Part shown: positions 45,369 to 55,658 of the stretch, piece by piece | Position numbering within the stretch: the stretch's first letter is position 1 | How the letters are laid out: each line of letters opens with the position of its first letter | Source of the DNA: Prochlorococcus sp. AG-347-I04 | GTDB lineage: Bacteria > Cyanobacteriota > Cyanobacteriia > PCC-6307 > Cyanobiaceae | DNA length: 64,000 bases | Assembly: GCA_003281625.1 (NCBI GenBank) | Contig: QCBL01000005.1 | Span: 16,035-80,034 of the forward strand | Direction of reading: 5' to 3' | The notes under the pieces: generated by a model | Seen by the model: the letters and a program-made list of their open reading frames with translations, nothing else | Databases searched by the model: none | What the model was told of the DNA's origin: nothing | Program-made: the position numbers and the translations under genes

Positions 45369-46742
45369 CTAATTGATTAATTCAATAATTTTTTCAAGTT
45401 GCCAACATCTGCTACCTTTTATGAGAATAGAATCACCTTTTTTTGTAGATTTGTTTATCTCTTTAGGTACATCTTTAATATTGTTTAAAACTAAAAATTT
45501 TTTCTTATCTTTTAGATAATGGGTATAAATTTTTTCGTTTTTTTTATCGCAAATAAATAAACATTTTTCAATATCTGAATTATTTATTAAGTTGAATATT
45601 TCTTTATGATATTTTTCAGATTCTTCTCCCAATTCTTGCATACTTCCAAATATGAAAAATTTATTTCTCGGTTTTTCAAGCAGGTTTTTAATACATGCTT
45701 TTACTGACTCCGGCGAAGCATTATATGATTCATCATATATTGTTGTTTTTACTGATTTCAGAATTTTATTCCTTCCACCTAAAATTGCAAAATCAAATTT
45801 ATTAAAACTTGCAAAATCAATGCCTAGCTCTTTGGCAACTGCATAAGCAAATAAGAAATTCGACGCATTGTGAAATCCCTCAAGTGAAATTTCAAAGATA
45901 TTTTCTTCAATTACAATTGTTTTATTCAAGGGATTATAAAATCCGAGCAAACTATTATCTTTCTTTAAACTCTCCTTTTTATTTTCTATATTTAATAGTT
46001 TAGCTTTTATAACTCTACCTTTCCAAACTTCTTTTAAAGTTTTTTCTAGGAATGGATCATTTGCTGGAATTATTACAACTCCTTCGGGATTTAAGTATTT
46101 ACTAATTTCACACTTTGCATAAGTAATATTTTTTTTGGAACCTAACAACCCAATATGAGCTGTGCCAATGTTAGTAATAACTGCAATATCGGGTTCACTA
46201 TATTTAGATAAATTCTCGATCTGTCCAAGACCTCTCATCCCCATCTCAAGAACTAAAGCTTTATCCTCTTTATTTGTAGCAAGAATAGTAAGACCAACTC
46301 CAATCTCATTATTGAAATTTGCATGTGATAATTTAATTCTTCCAAGTTTATTTAAAACTCCACCAATCATTTCTTTTGTTGTTGTTTTACCAACCGAACC
46401 AGTTATTGCGACAATAGGAATATTTAATTTTTTTCTTTTGAGCAATGCTAATTTTTGAAATGCCTCTAATGTGTCATTTACAACCCAATAAGGAAAATCA
46501 CTAGGAAGTATTCTCTGCATACCTTTTTTTATAACTACTGATTTAACTCCTTTATCTAAAACATTTGGAAGAAAACTATGTCCATCAAAATTTTTACCCT
46601 CGATAGCTATAAAAAGATCATTTTTTAATAAAGTTCTACTATCAATACTTATATTTTTAAAATTTAACGAATCTCTTTTCCCTTTGCTCAGATTTTTAAT
46701 ATCCCCCAAAACGTTGTTTAATTCTGATAAAGAGAATTCCAT
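45369..46742 (-). CDS. murF: UDP-MurNAc-tripeptide:D-Ala-D-Ala ligase
   Basis: A 457-residue Mur ligase that adds D-Ala-D-Ala. The ATP-binding I-T-G-S-V-G-K-T-T-T-K-E-M (about residues 111-123), the D-E-S-Y-N-A-S-P-E motif and the C-terminal K-G-S-R are visible. It follows glgA by 12 bases on the same strand. Confidence 0.92.
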   Translation of the reverse strand: MEFSLSELNNVLGDIKNLSKGKRDSLNFKNISIDSRTLLKNDLFIAIEGKNFDGHSFLPNVLDKGVKSVVIKKGMQRILPSDFPYWVVNDTLEAFQKLALLKRKKLNIPIVAITGSVGKTTTKEMIGGVLNKLGRIKLSHANFNNEIGVGLTILATNKEDKALVLEMGMRGLGQIENLSKYSEPDIAVITNIGTAHIGLLGSKKNITYAKCEISKYLNPEGVVIIPANDPFLEKTLKEVWKGRVIKAKLLNIENKKESLKKDNSLLGFYNPLNKTIVIEENIFEISLEGFHNASNFLFAYAVAKELGIDFASFNKFDFAILGGRNKILKSVKTTIYDESYNASPESVKACIKNLLEKPRNKFFIFGSMQELGEESEKYHKEIFNLINNSDIEKCLFICDKKNEKIYTHYLKDKKKFLVLNNIKDVPKEINKSTKKGDSILIKGSRCWQLEKIIELIN

Positions 46743-46754
46743 TAAAAAATTAAG

Positions 46755-48206
46755 TCATACTTTTTTTAAAGAGGGATCAGCCGATTGTCCGTAAGAGAAT
46801 TTTTCAATTTCAGCAAAATCTGGAGATGGTTCTTTTATTCCACAAACATCTTTATACATAATTTCGTATTCGAGAGCGGATCTTTGCCAACTGAACTCTT
46901 GGCTCATTGCTCTTTTTTGCAATAATTCCCAACTATCTTTATGCCTAAAAGCCTCCCAAGACCTTACTAAAGATGTATAGAAATCTATAGGTTCAAAGCG
47001 ATCAAAGCAAAAACCAGTGCCACTATTTTTTTCTGGATCATGAGGTAAAACCGTGTCAACTAGACCTCCTACTCGCCTTACTATTGGAATAGAACCATAC
47101 CTCATAGCAAGTAGTTGACTAATGCCACAAGGTTCGAACCTACTTGGCATTAAAAATGCATCAGAGCCTCCGTATATAAGTCTTGATAAAGAATCATCAT
47201 AAGTAAGAAAAACAGAAAATCTTCCTGGGTAATCTAATGCAAGTTGCCATAATCCTGATTCTAAATATCTATCCCCAGTCCCTAAAACAACTATTTGCGA
47301 ATCAGTATATGCTAGAAGTCTTCTTGAAACTTGTAGAAGTAAGTCAACCCCTTTCTGATCAACTAACCTACTGACCATACCTAAAAGATATTTTTTAGGA
47401 TTAACTTCGAGACCCATTTCTCTCTGCAGAATTTTTTTATTTTCTAGCCTATTTTCTAAATTCTTAACACTAAATTTTGCAGGTAAAACTGGGTCTTTAG
47501 CTGGATTCCATTCATCAAGATCTATGCCATTAAGAATCCCCCTTAATTTACCTGAAATGTAATTAAGTAATCCTTCAAGGCTTTCCCCATATTCATGGGT
47601 TTTAATTTCATCTGCATAAGTAGGAGAAACAGCATTGACCCTATCTGCATACAACATTGCCGCAGCCATTGTGTGATCTCCATGCATATACCAAGGACAC
47701 CAAGTCATTTTTTCAAGTTTCCATCTCCAAGGGCCTTGGTATTTTAAATTATGAATTGTGAAGACAGTACTAATTTCAGGGTCTTGATGCATCCACACTG
47801 GAATCATGCCAGTATGCCAATCATGGCAATGGAGAACTTGAGGTTTCCAACAATTCCAGGCAAATTCTGCAGTGGCACTTGCAAAAAATGTAAAGCGCCA
47901 GTCCTCATTTTCGCCTCCGTATATTTGCTCAGAGTCAAATGTTGGATGACCAACTAGGTAAATCACATAATTATGAATGGGATGTTTTGCTTCATATACG
48001 GCGAAATCAGTGTCCATTGTATTTGCTCTAAAGACTGGTTCATTAGATACCTCTAAAAGACTCCACAATTTTCCATACCCTGGAATTATTACCCTTACAT
48101 CGTGACCAAGTTTTATCAAAGATGGAGGTAACGAACCAACCACATCTCCCATACCTCCAACTTTGATCATTGGAGCACATTCAGCAGCGGCAAGAAGAAT
48201 TCTCAT
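46755..48206 (-). CDS. glgA: Glycogen (starch) synthase
   Basis: A 483-residue GT5-family glucosyltransferase that extends glycogen from ADP-glucose. The N-terminal [13 protein letters not shown] (K16, ADP-glucose binding) and the C-terminal [11 protein letters not shown] motif are visible. It lies 34 bases after menB on the same strand. Confidence 0.94.
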   Translation of the reverse strand: MRILLAAAECAPMIKVGGMGDVVGSLPPSLIKLGHDVRVIIPGYGKLWSLLEVSNEPVFRANTMDTDFAVYEAKHPIHNYVIYLVGHPTFDSEQIYGGENEDWRFTFFASATAEFAWNCWKPQVLHCHDWHTGMIPVWMHQDPEISTVFTIHNLKYQGPWRWKLEKMTWCPWYMHGDHTMAAAMLYADRVNAVSPTYADEIKTHEYGESLEGLLNYISGKLRGILNGIDLDEWNPAKDPVLPAKFSVKNLENRLENKKILQREMGLEVNPKKYLLGMVSRLVDQKGVDLLLQVSRRLLAYTDSQIVVLGTGDRYLESGLWQLALDYPGRFSVFLTYDDSLSRLIYGGSDAFLMPSRFEPCGISQLLAMRYGSIPIVRRVGGLVDTVLPHDPEKNSGTGFCFDRFEPIDFYTSLVRSWEAFRHKDSWELLQKRAMSQEFSWQRSALEYEIMYKDVCGIKEPSPDFAEIEKFSYGQSADPSLKKV

Positions 48207-48240
48207 CGATAATTATTTAAAAGTTCTTTTGAAAAATTAA

Positions 48241-49098
48241 CTAAGGTGTCCATTTATGGTCAGAAAAGTCTGGTGGACGCTTTTCAAGAAAGGCATCTCT
48301 ACCTTCTTGAGCTTCTTCAGTCGAATAGAATAATTGAGTTGTGTATCCAGATAATTCTTGAATACCAGCAATCCCATCACTCTCTGCATTGAATGAAGCT
48401 TTAAGAATACGAATAGCAGTTGGACTATTTCGTAAAATCTCTCTTGCCCAGATTACACCCTCAGCTTCTAATTCTTCAATCTTTGTAATTGCATTTATCA
48501 AGCCCATCTTAAGAGCTTCCTTGGAATTATATTTTCTACATAAAAACCAAATTTCTTTAGCTTTTCTTTGACCAACAAGTCTTGCTAAATAACTAGATCC
48601 AAAACCCGCATCAAAACTACCAACTCTTGGACCTGTTTGACCAAATATTGCATTTTCAGAGGCGATACTGAGATCACAAATTAAATGAAGTACCTGGCCT
48701 CCTCCAATTGCAAAGCCAGGAACTAAGGCAATAACCACTTTAGGCAAACTTCTTATTAATCTTTGAAGTTCAAGTACATTTAATCTCTGCCTACCTTCAT
48801 CATTTTTATATCCATTTTCACCTCTTACACTCTGATCACCTCCAGAGCAAAAAGAATAAATACCTTTCTTGTCAGGTCCCGCCCCTGTAAAAAGAACTAC
48901 GCCAATAGTTTCATCATTTCTTACGATATTAAATGCGTTAATGAGTTCATCTACAGTTTGCGGCCTAAATGCATTTCTTTTTTCAGGCCGATTAATTGCA
49001 ATTCTCGCAATTCCCTGATCTGATTTGTGAAACAATATATCTTCATAAGATTTGCATTCTGACCAATTTAAAGTTGTTTTACCTGGTAATACTTGCAT
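48241..49098 (-). CDS. menB: 1,4-dihydroxy-2-naphthoyl-CoA synthase
   Basis: A 285-residue crotonase-fold enzyme of phylloquinone biosynthesis, the photosystem I quinone. It has F-C-S-G-G-D-Q-S near residue 82, the oxyanion region [11 protein letters not shown] and a conserved [11 protein letters not shown]. It is 35 bases from menD, consistent with a menD-menB unit. Confidence 0.94.
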   Translation of the reverse strand: MQVLPGKTTLNWSECKSYEDILFHKSDQGIARIAINRPEKRNAFRPQTVDELINAFNIVRNDETIGVVLFTGAGPDKKGIYSFCSGGDQSVRGENGYKNDEGRQRLNVLELQRLIRSLPKVVIALVPGFAIGGGQVLHLICDLSIASENAIFGQTGPRVGSFDAGFGSSYLARLVGQRKAKEIWFLCRKYNSKEALKMGLINAITKIEELEAEGVIWAREILRNSPTAIRILKASFNAESDGIAGIQELSGYTTQLFYSTEEAQEGRDAFLEKRPPDFSDHKWTP

Positions 49099-49133
49099 GG
49101 AACCTAATTATTTAAAAATAGAAGATGATAAAT

Positions 49134-50897
49134 TTAACTGCCAATTATTTTTTCTAGCAGGGCATTTTTTTCGCAAATTTCACTTTCTGGATCAACATCA
49201 ACTTTAATTATTACAGATTTCTTGATAGAAATGCTCCAATCGAATGCCTCTCGTAATTTTTTAAAATTTGCCACACTCTTAAAGTTTACTTGATAGCCCT
49301 CTCCGAGTTTTGACCAGTTTATTTCTTTTGGCATAAGAAAAAGTTTTTTTAATTCATCTTCTTTTAAATTTTCTTTATAAATACGATTAAATATATTTCC
49401 GCCATTATTATTTATCAAAAGAATTGTTAAATTCAAGTCGATTGAATTTTCAATCAGCCAACCATTTATATCATGGATAAAAGCCAAATCTCCAGTCACA
49501 AGAAGTAGAGGATTTTTAATTCTAGAAATACCTAATGCAAGAGATAAAGTGCCGTCTATGCCGGAAGCTCCTCTAAAGCTGAAACAATTTCTTGTTAAAG
49601 TACAATTCTCAGAAAATGTAAGCCAATCTCTAATCGGGCTACTCGCGGATAGCATTATGGGATTTTCAGCTGGCCAAAGTTTTGGAACAAGATTTGCAAG
49701 CATATACTCAGTAATTTGATTATCTTGATTAATTTGCTCTTTTAAAATTTCCTTAATCTGCTCGCCCTGCTCTATTAAATATAGAGCCATCGGAGTAAGA
49801 GACTTTTTATTTTTTTCGTTAATCGATAATTCTTCTAACAATAGAGTAGTAAAATTTGATAGCCCAAAATCATATTCCAATGATTTTTTTATAGGGTCCA
49901 ATTTTCTAAAGTTTTTTTCTTTTATAAGAATTTGTATCCCTTCGAAGCTTGTTAAAAAATTCTCCAAATCAATTGAGGATGACATAGGGCCAAGCCTCAA
50001 AAGTTGATTACAATTTACTGAATTTTTATTTTTTCTTAAGACTAATTCCCAATTAACAACTAAACCTCTCAAATCAGAACAAACGCCAGAAACAGGATCA
50101 GCAAATACTGGCCACCCAGTAATTTCTTGTAATTTCTCTAAAGATTTATTGAAAGAAGTTAAATCATTTATGGAACCTTGGTAGGGACCTACCAAAATAA
50201 TGCCGGATGCATCTAAATTTAAACTTTTTGAAATTTCTAAGAATTTGTTTTTATCAGACTTTATTTCAACCTCCTGAAATATATATTTTTTCTTTAAATA
50301 AATTCTCTCAAAAAACTCTAAAACATTTTTTTTATTCAAAAATGAAATCGCTAAAGGCTTATCAATAGGAATATTTAAATGAATAGGACCAGGGAAGCTT
50401 GATATTTGTTTCTCAGTAATTCTAACTAAATTTAAGATTTCATTTTCTTGTGTTTCATGAAGTCCATTTAGATTTGTACTTAAAACCCTTCTGCAGACTG
50501 AACTCAAAAAATTTTCTTGATTTACTGTTTGATTAGCGCCACAATCTTTTAATCTTAAGGGTCTATCAGCAGTAAGAAATATAATACCTTTACAAGATCG
50601 GTCTGCCTCAACCGCTGCTGGCAATAAGTTACTTACGGCAGTCCCAGAAGTAGTAATTACTAAAGAAAGATTACCCGATGCAGCAGAAATTCCAAGAGAG
50701 TGAAATCCTGCAGATCTCTCATCTATTGAATTAAAAATATTTACCAGTCCTAATTTATTTAATTCTCCAGCAGCAATTGCCAAAGGTGCTGATCTACTAC
50801 CAGGACATAGTATTAAATTTTGAACTCCTATTTTTATAAGAAGATTCAAAAGTTGTAAACTTCTAAGAAAATTTTTGCATTCAGTAGATGATGTCAT
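49134..50897 (-). CDS. menD: 2-succinyl-5-enolpyruvyl-6-hydroxy-3-cyclohexene-1-carboxylate synthase
   Basis: A 587-residue thiamine-diphosphate enzyme, the step after isochorismate in phylloquinone synthesis. [10 protein letters not shown] at residues 31-40, the G-D-L-A-F...N-N-N-G-G-N-I-F region for Mg-ThDP binding and a C-terminal ThDP domain are visible. ThDP glutamate is likely in the I-D-E-R-S-A-G-F-H segment. First gene of the minus-strand menD-menB-glgA-murF run. Confidence 0.93.
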   Translation of the reverse strand: MTSSTECKNFLRSLQLLNLLIKIGVQNLILCPGSRSAPLAIAAGELNKLGLVNIFNSIDERSAGFHSLGISAASGNLSLVITTSGTAVSNLLPAAVEADRSCKGIIFLTADRPLRLKDCGANQTVNQENFLSSVCRRVLSTNLNGLHETQENEILNLVRITEKQISSFPGPIHLNIPIDKPLAISFLNKKNVLEFFERIYLKKKYIFQEVEIKSDKNKFLEISKSLNLDASGIILVGPYQGSINDLTSFNKSLEKLQEITGWPVFADPVSGVCSDLRGLVVNWELVLRKNKNSVNCNQLLRLGPMSSSIDLENFLTSFEGIQILIKEKNFRKLDPIKKSLEYDFGLSNFTTLLLEELSINEKNKKSLTPMALYLIEQGEQIKEILKEQINQDNQITEYMLANLVPKLWPAENPIMLSASSPIRDWLTFSENCTLTRNCFSFRGASGIDGTLSLALGISRIKNPLLLVTGDLAFIHDINGWLIENSIDLNLTILLINNNGGNIFNRIYKENLKEDELKKLFLMPKEINWSKLGEGYQVNFKSVANFKKLREAFDWSISIKKSVIIKVDVDPESEICEKNALLEKIIGS

Positions 50898-50946
50898 AAT
50901 TTATATAAATGCTTTGGGATTTCCTCATAACTGAATTAAATAAAAC

Positions 50947-51531
50947 ATGTCTACAACACAAGAAAAAAGAAACTCAATACTAAAGGATTTAAAAAATCTT
51001 TTAATCTGGATATCTATTGCTTTAATTATACGATGGCAGGTTATAGAGCCAAGATGGATCCCATCCGGTTCAATGATTCCAACTCTTCAAATACAAGATA
51101 AAATTCTTGTTGAGAAAGTAACACCCAAAATTACATCCAAATCAAATCTTTCAAAATTAAAAAATAAAATAGTTGTTTTTAACGTTCCCGACCAATTAAT
51201 TATTGCTGGTTATGAAGCAGATACTGCACTAATAAAAAGAGTAATTGGAATACCTGGAGACAAGGTAGAAGTAAGAGACGGTAACCTTTACTTAAATGAT
51301 ATCGCTCAAGAAAATTACGTTTTTGACAAAAACATTAATTATTCTATAGGGCCTTTTATTGTCCCAGAAGAGTCATTATGGGTGATGGGAGATAATAGAA
51401 ATAACAGTATGGACTCACATATTTGGGGATTTTTACCCTATGAAAAGGTTATTGGCAAGGCTATTTTTAGATATTGGCCATTTAATAAAATTGGACCTAT
51501 TCGGTTCCCTGCTCTTAATAATTTAAATTAA
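50947..51531 (+). CDS. lepB: Signal peptidase I
   Basis: A 194-residue membrane serine protease that removes signal peptides from exported proteins. It has one N-terminal anchor (about residues 15-30), the catalytic serine S42 (P-S-G-S-M-I-P-T-L) and lysine K97 (L-I-K-R-V-I-G), and the late G-D-N-R-N-N-S-M-D-S box. Divergent from menD. Confidence 0.93.
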   Translation: MSTTQEKRNSILKDLKNLLIWISIALIIRWQVIEPRWIPSGSMIPTLQIQDKILVEKVTPKITSKSNLSKLKNKIVVFNVPDQLIIAGYEADTALIKRVIGIPGDKVEVRDGNLYLNDIAQENYVFDKNINYSIGPFIVPEESLWVMGDNRNNSMDSHIWGFLPYEKVIGKAIFRYWPFNKIGPIRFPALNNLN

Positions 51532-51576
51532 TGGGTACGTGATGTTGTAAGGTTTTTATATCTTGAAGTTGTAGAA

Positions 51577-51912
51577 ATGTTTAATCCAGAATTTCTTGCT
51601 ACTGAAAATAATGATCCAAATGATGAGAATGACTTAATCCAATATTTACAAAAACAATCTCCTGAAGTTTTGCAAAGAGTAGCAAAATCAGCTAGTGAAG
51701 ATATTCAAGAAATTATTAGACATAATGTTCAAGGTCTTCTTGGAATGCTTCCTTCAGATCAATTTGATGTAAAAATAACATCTTCAAAAGACAACATTGC
51801 TAATTTATTATCTTCTGCAATGATGACGGGATATTTCTTAAGGCAAATGGAGCAAAGAAAAGAGCTGGAACAAACTCTTAAAAATGATGAAAACATGTAT
51901 ATTGAAGAATAA
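51577..51912 (+). CDS. DUF760 family protein
   Basis: A 111-residue, acidic, helical protein of the cyanobacteria/plastid DUF760 type: L-I-Q-Y-L-Q-K-Q-S-P-E near residue 21, H-N-V-Q-G-L-L-G-M-L-P, and S-S-A-M-M-T-G-Y-F-L-R-Q-M-E. It follows lepB by 45 bases. Function is not established. Confidence 0.8.
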   Translation: MFNPEFLATENNDPNDENDLIQYLQKQSPEVLQRVAKSASEDIQEIIRHNVQGLLGMLPSDQFDVKITSSKDNIANLLSSAMMTGYFLRQMEQRKELEQTLKNDENMYIEE

Positions 51913-51917
51913 TAGTT

Positions 51918-53090
51918 TTAAAGATTTACTTCTTCAGGAATTATTCCAAGTTCAAACAACTTTTTATATAAACCCATCAAAAATTTATTATCCTCAGGTA
52001 GTTTGTCCCACTTTTGGGAATTAATTTCATTAATTAATTTTTGACAATCTTCTATTGTAAATTTTATAGGTGCCGTAAAATGAGCTGGAATTAAATATTC
52101 CATATCTTCAAAAGACTGGATATTTTCTAGCCATTTAAGTAATACTTCTTTTGAACGGGGAAAAATTAGTTTTTGTAAAACTGGGGCTACTTGAATCTTA
52201 GGAGTATCTTCACCCATAATTTCAACAAGAGATAATTCCCAATCTTCGTCCCATAAAAAGGGATAAATACCGAAATGAGATTTCCAATTTCTAAGATCTT
52301 TTTTGAACGAATACTTAAATATTTCTTTTAAAGGTGGAATATTTAATTTACCTGGTTTCAAAAAAGATGAAAATAAGACTAACCTTTTCCAGCCTTTTTT
52401 TCTTTGTTCAAAGGAGTCAATCAAAGGTTCATCTCCTCTCTCTCTAGAATGAAAAAGAAGTGGAGTTGGGTCAAAATTAAATATCTCAGGTGGAGTGGAG
52501 TCTATTCCAACTATTGCGTCTGTCACATGAAGTGTTTTCGTAGAATAATGGAAACAGCTTATCTCCTGATATCTTCCAAGTCCTAAATTCAGTGGGCCTA
52601 ATGAAGACCATTTAAATGAGTTCGTATGTGGAGTACCTTCCTCAAACAGTATTCTTGATCTTTTTGATGGAATTCCTAAAAAATCGAGTGGAAGATTGAT
52701 AGGGAAACTCCACTGTCCAGGACAAAGCCAAATTTCTGCATCTTTAAAAATTCTTGAAAGAGCTGGCAGTCCGATTTTATGTTCTAGTCCGGAGGCGCTT
52801 GGGAGAATTATTGTTTTTACTTTGCCGTGAATCGCAATTAATTTTTCTAACTCATTTATTAATTCTTTAGTAGGAGGCAGTGGGTTTATTAGCATCAACC
52901 CATTATCAACCTTTATTACCGTCATTCTTATTGGAACCGCAACATAATAAAGTCCTTGTATTTGTTCTAAGGACCATATTTGATCAGGAATTAATTCTCT
53001 TAAGATTGTTTTCTTTTTCCCATAAGGATATAAGGGAAATAATGGCCACCAATACCAATTTTTATTTAAAGTTTCTTCCACCACTATCAT
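51918..53090 (-). CDS. DUF4336 metallo-hydrolase-like protein in the manganese operon
   Basis: A 390-residue protein of the DUF4336 family, a variant of the metallo-beta-lactamase fold. W-Y-W-W-P-L-F-P-L-Y-P-Y-G near residue 12, L-P-S-A-S-G-L-E-H near 96 and P-A-H-F near 354 are family features; the canonical H-x-H-x-D-H motif is missing, so zinc-dependent catalysis is doubtful. Its start overlaps the mntB stop by 4 bases, indicating coupling to manganese transport. Confidence 0.7.
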   Translation of the reverse strand: MIVVEETLNKNWYWWPLFPLYPYGKKKTILRELIPDQIWSLEQIQGLYYVAVPIRMTVIKVDNGLMLINPLPPTKELINELEKLIAIHGKVKTIILPSASGLEHKIGLPALSRIFKDAEIWLCPGQWSFPINLPLDFLGIPSKRSRILFEEGTPHTNSFKWSSLGPLNLGLGRYQEISCFHYSTKTLHVTDAIVGIDSTPPEIFNFDPTPLLFHSRERGDEPLIDSFEQRKKGWKRLVLFSSFLKPGKLNIPPLKEIFKYSFKKDLRNWKSHFGIYPFLWDEDWELSLVEIMGEDTPKIQVAPVLQKLIFPRSKEVLLKWLENIQSFEDMEYLIPAHFTAPIKFTIEDCQKLINEINSQKWDKLPEDNKFLMGLYKKLFELGIIPEEVNL

Positions 53091-53959
53091 TTATAACCAG
53101 CAAAAAATTTCTTTAACTTAAATATTCCGTATCTTGGAGCGAATAAAAAAGCGAATAAAAATATAAAAGTTTGTGCTAAGACAATTGATCCACCTGTTTC
53201 AAGATCAAACCAAAAACTAATGTAGATTCCTATTAGGCTCGAAATAATTGCACTTAATACTGAAATTATTGTCATATTATCAAACTTATCCGTAAGTAAA
53301 TATGCTGTAGCGCCTGGTGTAATCAACATCGCAACTACCAAAATAATTCCAACAGACTGCAAGCCTACAACTGCTGCCAAAGATAAACACGTAAGGAGTA
53401 AATAGTGAAGAAACAATACGTTAATTCCAACTGTTTTTGCATGCCTAGGATCAAAACAATAAAGCATTAAATCTTTCCTAAAAATTGATAAAAGGATTAC
53501 TACCAATAATGAAATGAATATGGTTTGTTTTACATCTGAAAGTGATATTCCTAATGGACTGCCAAAAAGGATAGAGTGCAAATCAATATTACTTTTTATC
53601 TTAGAAACCAATACAATTCCAAGAGCGAAAAATCCAGTAAATACCAACCCAATAACAGTATCTTCCTTAACCCTAGATTTCTGCTTAATAAACCCTATCA
53701 ATGCAACTGAACCAACTCCGAAAATAAATGCCCCTAATGAGAAAGGAAGACCTAATGCATAAGCAACCACAACACCAGGCATTACTGAATGTGACACTGC
53801 ATCCCCCATTAAAGCCCACCCTTTAAGAGTTAAATAACTAGATAGGAAACCACAAACAGCTGCCACTAATGAACTCATAAGAAGTGCTTTTCTCATAAAG
53901 TCATGAGTTAAAGGCTCTGTTATGAATGAATCTAAAGTTAAAAAAGAACAGAGCTCCAT
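53087..53959 (-). CDS. mntB: Manganese-type ABC transporter permease
   Basis: A 290-residue ABC-3 family permease with about eight helices (S-L-V-A-A-V-C-G-F-L-S-S-Y-L near residue 31, G-D-A-V-S-H-S-V-M-P-G-V near 52). It pairs with MntA and MntC, likely for Mn2+ (or related metal) uptake. The gene sits between mntA and a DUF4336 gene in one minus-strand run. Confidence 0.85.
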   Translation of the reverse strand: MELCSFLTLDSFITEPLTHDFMRKALLMSSLVAAVCGFLSSYLTLKGWALMGDAVSHSVMPGVVVAYALGLPFSLGAFIFGVGSVALIGFIKQKSRVKEDTVIGLVFTGFFALGIVLVSKIKSNIDLHSILFGSPLGISLSDVKQTIFISLLVVILLSIFRKDLMLYCFDPRHAKTVGINVLFLHYLLLTCLSLAAVVGLQSVGIILVVAMLITPGATAYLLTDKFDNMTIISVLSAIISSLIGIYISFWFDLETGGSIVLAQTFIFLFAFLFAPRYGIFKLKKFFAGYK

Positions 53960-53971
53960 ATAATTTAAAAT

Positions 53972-54736
53972 TTAGGATTCAGGTCCAAACAAGAAATCAG
54001 GTGAGATTCCTCCAAAAGTAGTTGTAATATTTTCAGGAGTAAACACTTCAGAGGTCTCGCCGTACGCTACAACAGTTTTATTTATTAAAAGAACCAAATC
54101 ACAAAATTCGCGGACATGAATCATATCGTGGGTTGATAATAATATAGTTTTCCCTTCATTTTTAAATTGAATAAATAATTCCGAGATAAGTTTTTCAGTT
54201 CTTATATCAACACCTGAAAAAGGCTCATCAAGAAGTAATATTGACGCCCTTTGCGCAATTGCTCTAGCTAAGAAAGTTCGTTTTCTCTGACCTCCAGATA
54301 AGTTTCCAATAGGTGTAGATAAATGATCAGTAAGATCAACTCTCTCAATAGCATCTTTAACCGCCTGGACATCAGACTCTCTAGGACATCTAAAAATATT
54401 CATCGAACCATATCTTCCCATCATCACGACATCCCAAACATTTATTGGAAATTGACTATCAATTCCCTCATTCTGAGGAACATAAGCAATTGTCTGATCT
54501 TTTTGAGCAGATCTTACAGACTCTCCATTAATTCTAATTTTTCCCTTTGAAATATTTACAAAGCCAGTTAAAGCATTAAAAAAAGTTGTTTTACCAGCCC
54601 CGTTCATCCCTACCAACCCACAAATCTGGCCAGGTTTCAATCTTAAATTGGCATCATACAAAGCCACCTTACCGTTGTAATCTACGCAGATATTTTCTGC
54701 ATCAATCCTAAAGTTTTGATAATTGATTGATTCCAT
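53972..54736 (-). CDS. mntA: Manganese-type ABC transporter ATPase
   Basis: A 254-residue ABC ATPase. Walker A is G-M-N-G-A-G-K-T-T (about residues 43-51), the signature is L-S-G-G-Q-R-K-R, and Walker B is I-L-L-L-D-E-P-F-S-G-V-D. It drives metal uptake through MntB, with the gene 3 bases after mntC. Confidence 0.9.
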   Translation of the reverse strand: MESINYQNFRIDAENICVDYNGKVALYDANLRLKPGQICGLVGMNGAGKTTFFNALTGFVNISKGKIRINGESVRSAQKDQTIAYVPQNEGIDSQFPINVWDVVMMGRYGSMNIFRCPRESDVQAVKDAIERVDLTDHLSTPIGNLSGGQRKRTFLARAIAQRASILLLDEPFSGVDIRTEKLISELFIQFKNEGKTILLSTHDMIHVREFCDLVLLINKTVVAYGETSEVFTPENITTTFGGISPDFLFGPES

Positions 54737-54739
54737 AAT

Positions 54740-55639
54740 TCAAAAAAGCCCTTTTTTAATTAAATCCAAATTATGCTTAAGCATTTTTATATAGGAGCTA
54801 GCAGGCCCTCTATCATCAGATAATGAATCAACATAAAGATTTCCTCCAAAATTAGCCCCAGTTTCGTTTGTAACAATCATTTGAGATTCGTTACTTACAG
54901 TACTTTCGCAAAATACAGTTGGGACATTTTTTTCTTTAACTAGTGAAATTGTTCTTGTCATTCTTTTGGGCGTAATTTGACTCTCAGCATTAACTGGCCA
55001 TAAATAAACTTCCTCTAATCCATAATCATTTGTTAAATACGAAAAAGCACCTTCACAACTTACTAGATACCTCCTGTCTTTATTTAAGTTATTAATAAAA
55101 AGTGAGAATTCTTTATCTATTTTAGAGAGTTTATCTTTATAAATTTTTCCATTTTCTTCAAATAATGTCCTTTTGGATGGCCTCAATTCTGATAAAGAAT
55201 CCACCAGAATATCTACATACAGGATCCCTCTTTTTGGAGAAATCCAGGCATGAGGATTGGGTTTCCCTTTATAAAAATCTTCACTGATAAAAATAGGATC
55301 TAAATCTTCCGCGACAGTAATTCTTTTGACTTTTAAATTAGAAACAAATTTTTCAGACCATAATTCAAATCCAAATCCATTATCAATAAAAACAAAAGCG
55401 CTAGAGGCATTTACCAAATCGCTTGGAGTTGGTTGGTAGCCATGAACTTCAACTCCTGGTTTCGTTATTGATCTAACAATGAAATCATCTTTAGCAATAT
55501 TTCTAATTATGTCCGCCAAAACAGTGAAACTTGCAAGTATTACTTCTTTACTTTCATTTTTATTTGATATTCTCTTGCATGAGCCTGAAGTAATAGAAAT
55601 CAGAATTAATAAACTAAAAAAAAGAATTTTTTTCCTCAT
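54740..55639 (-). CDS. mntC: Manganese-binding lipoprotein of the ABC transporter
   Basis: A 299-residue cluster A-I solute-binding protein with a lipobox S-G-S-C (C21). The four metal ligands are H66 (V-H-G-Y), H130 (N-P-H-A-W), E196 (C-E-G-A-F) and D271 (Y-V-D-S-L-S). A glutamate rather than a histidine at the third site and the lack of a His-rich loop point to manganese (or iron) over zinc. It is the first transport gene of the unit, 19 bases after the DUF697 gene. Confidence 0.85.
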   Translation of the reverse strand: MRKKILFFSLLILISITSGSCKRISNKNESKEVILASFTVLADIIRNIAKDDFIVRSITKPGVEVHGYQPTPSDLVNASSAFVFIDNGFGFELWSEKFVSNLKVKRITVAEDLDPIFISEDFYKGKPNPHAWISPKRGILYVDILVDSLSELRPSKRTLFEENGKIYKDKLSKIDKEFSLFINNLNKDRRYLVSCEGAFSYLTNDYGLEEVYLWPVNAESQITPKRMTRTISLVKEKNVPTVFCESTVSNESQMIVTNETGANFGGNLYVDSLSDDRGPASSYIKMLKHNLDLIKKGLF

Positions 55640-55658
55640 ATTTAACTTTCAAACTAGA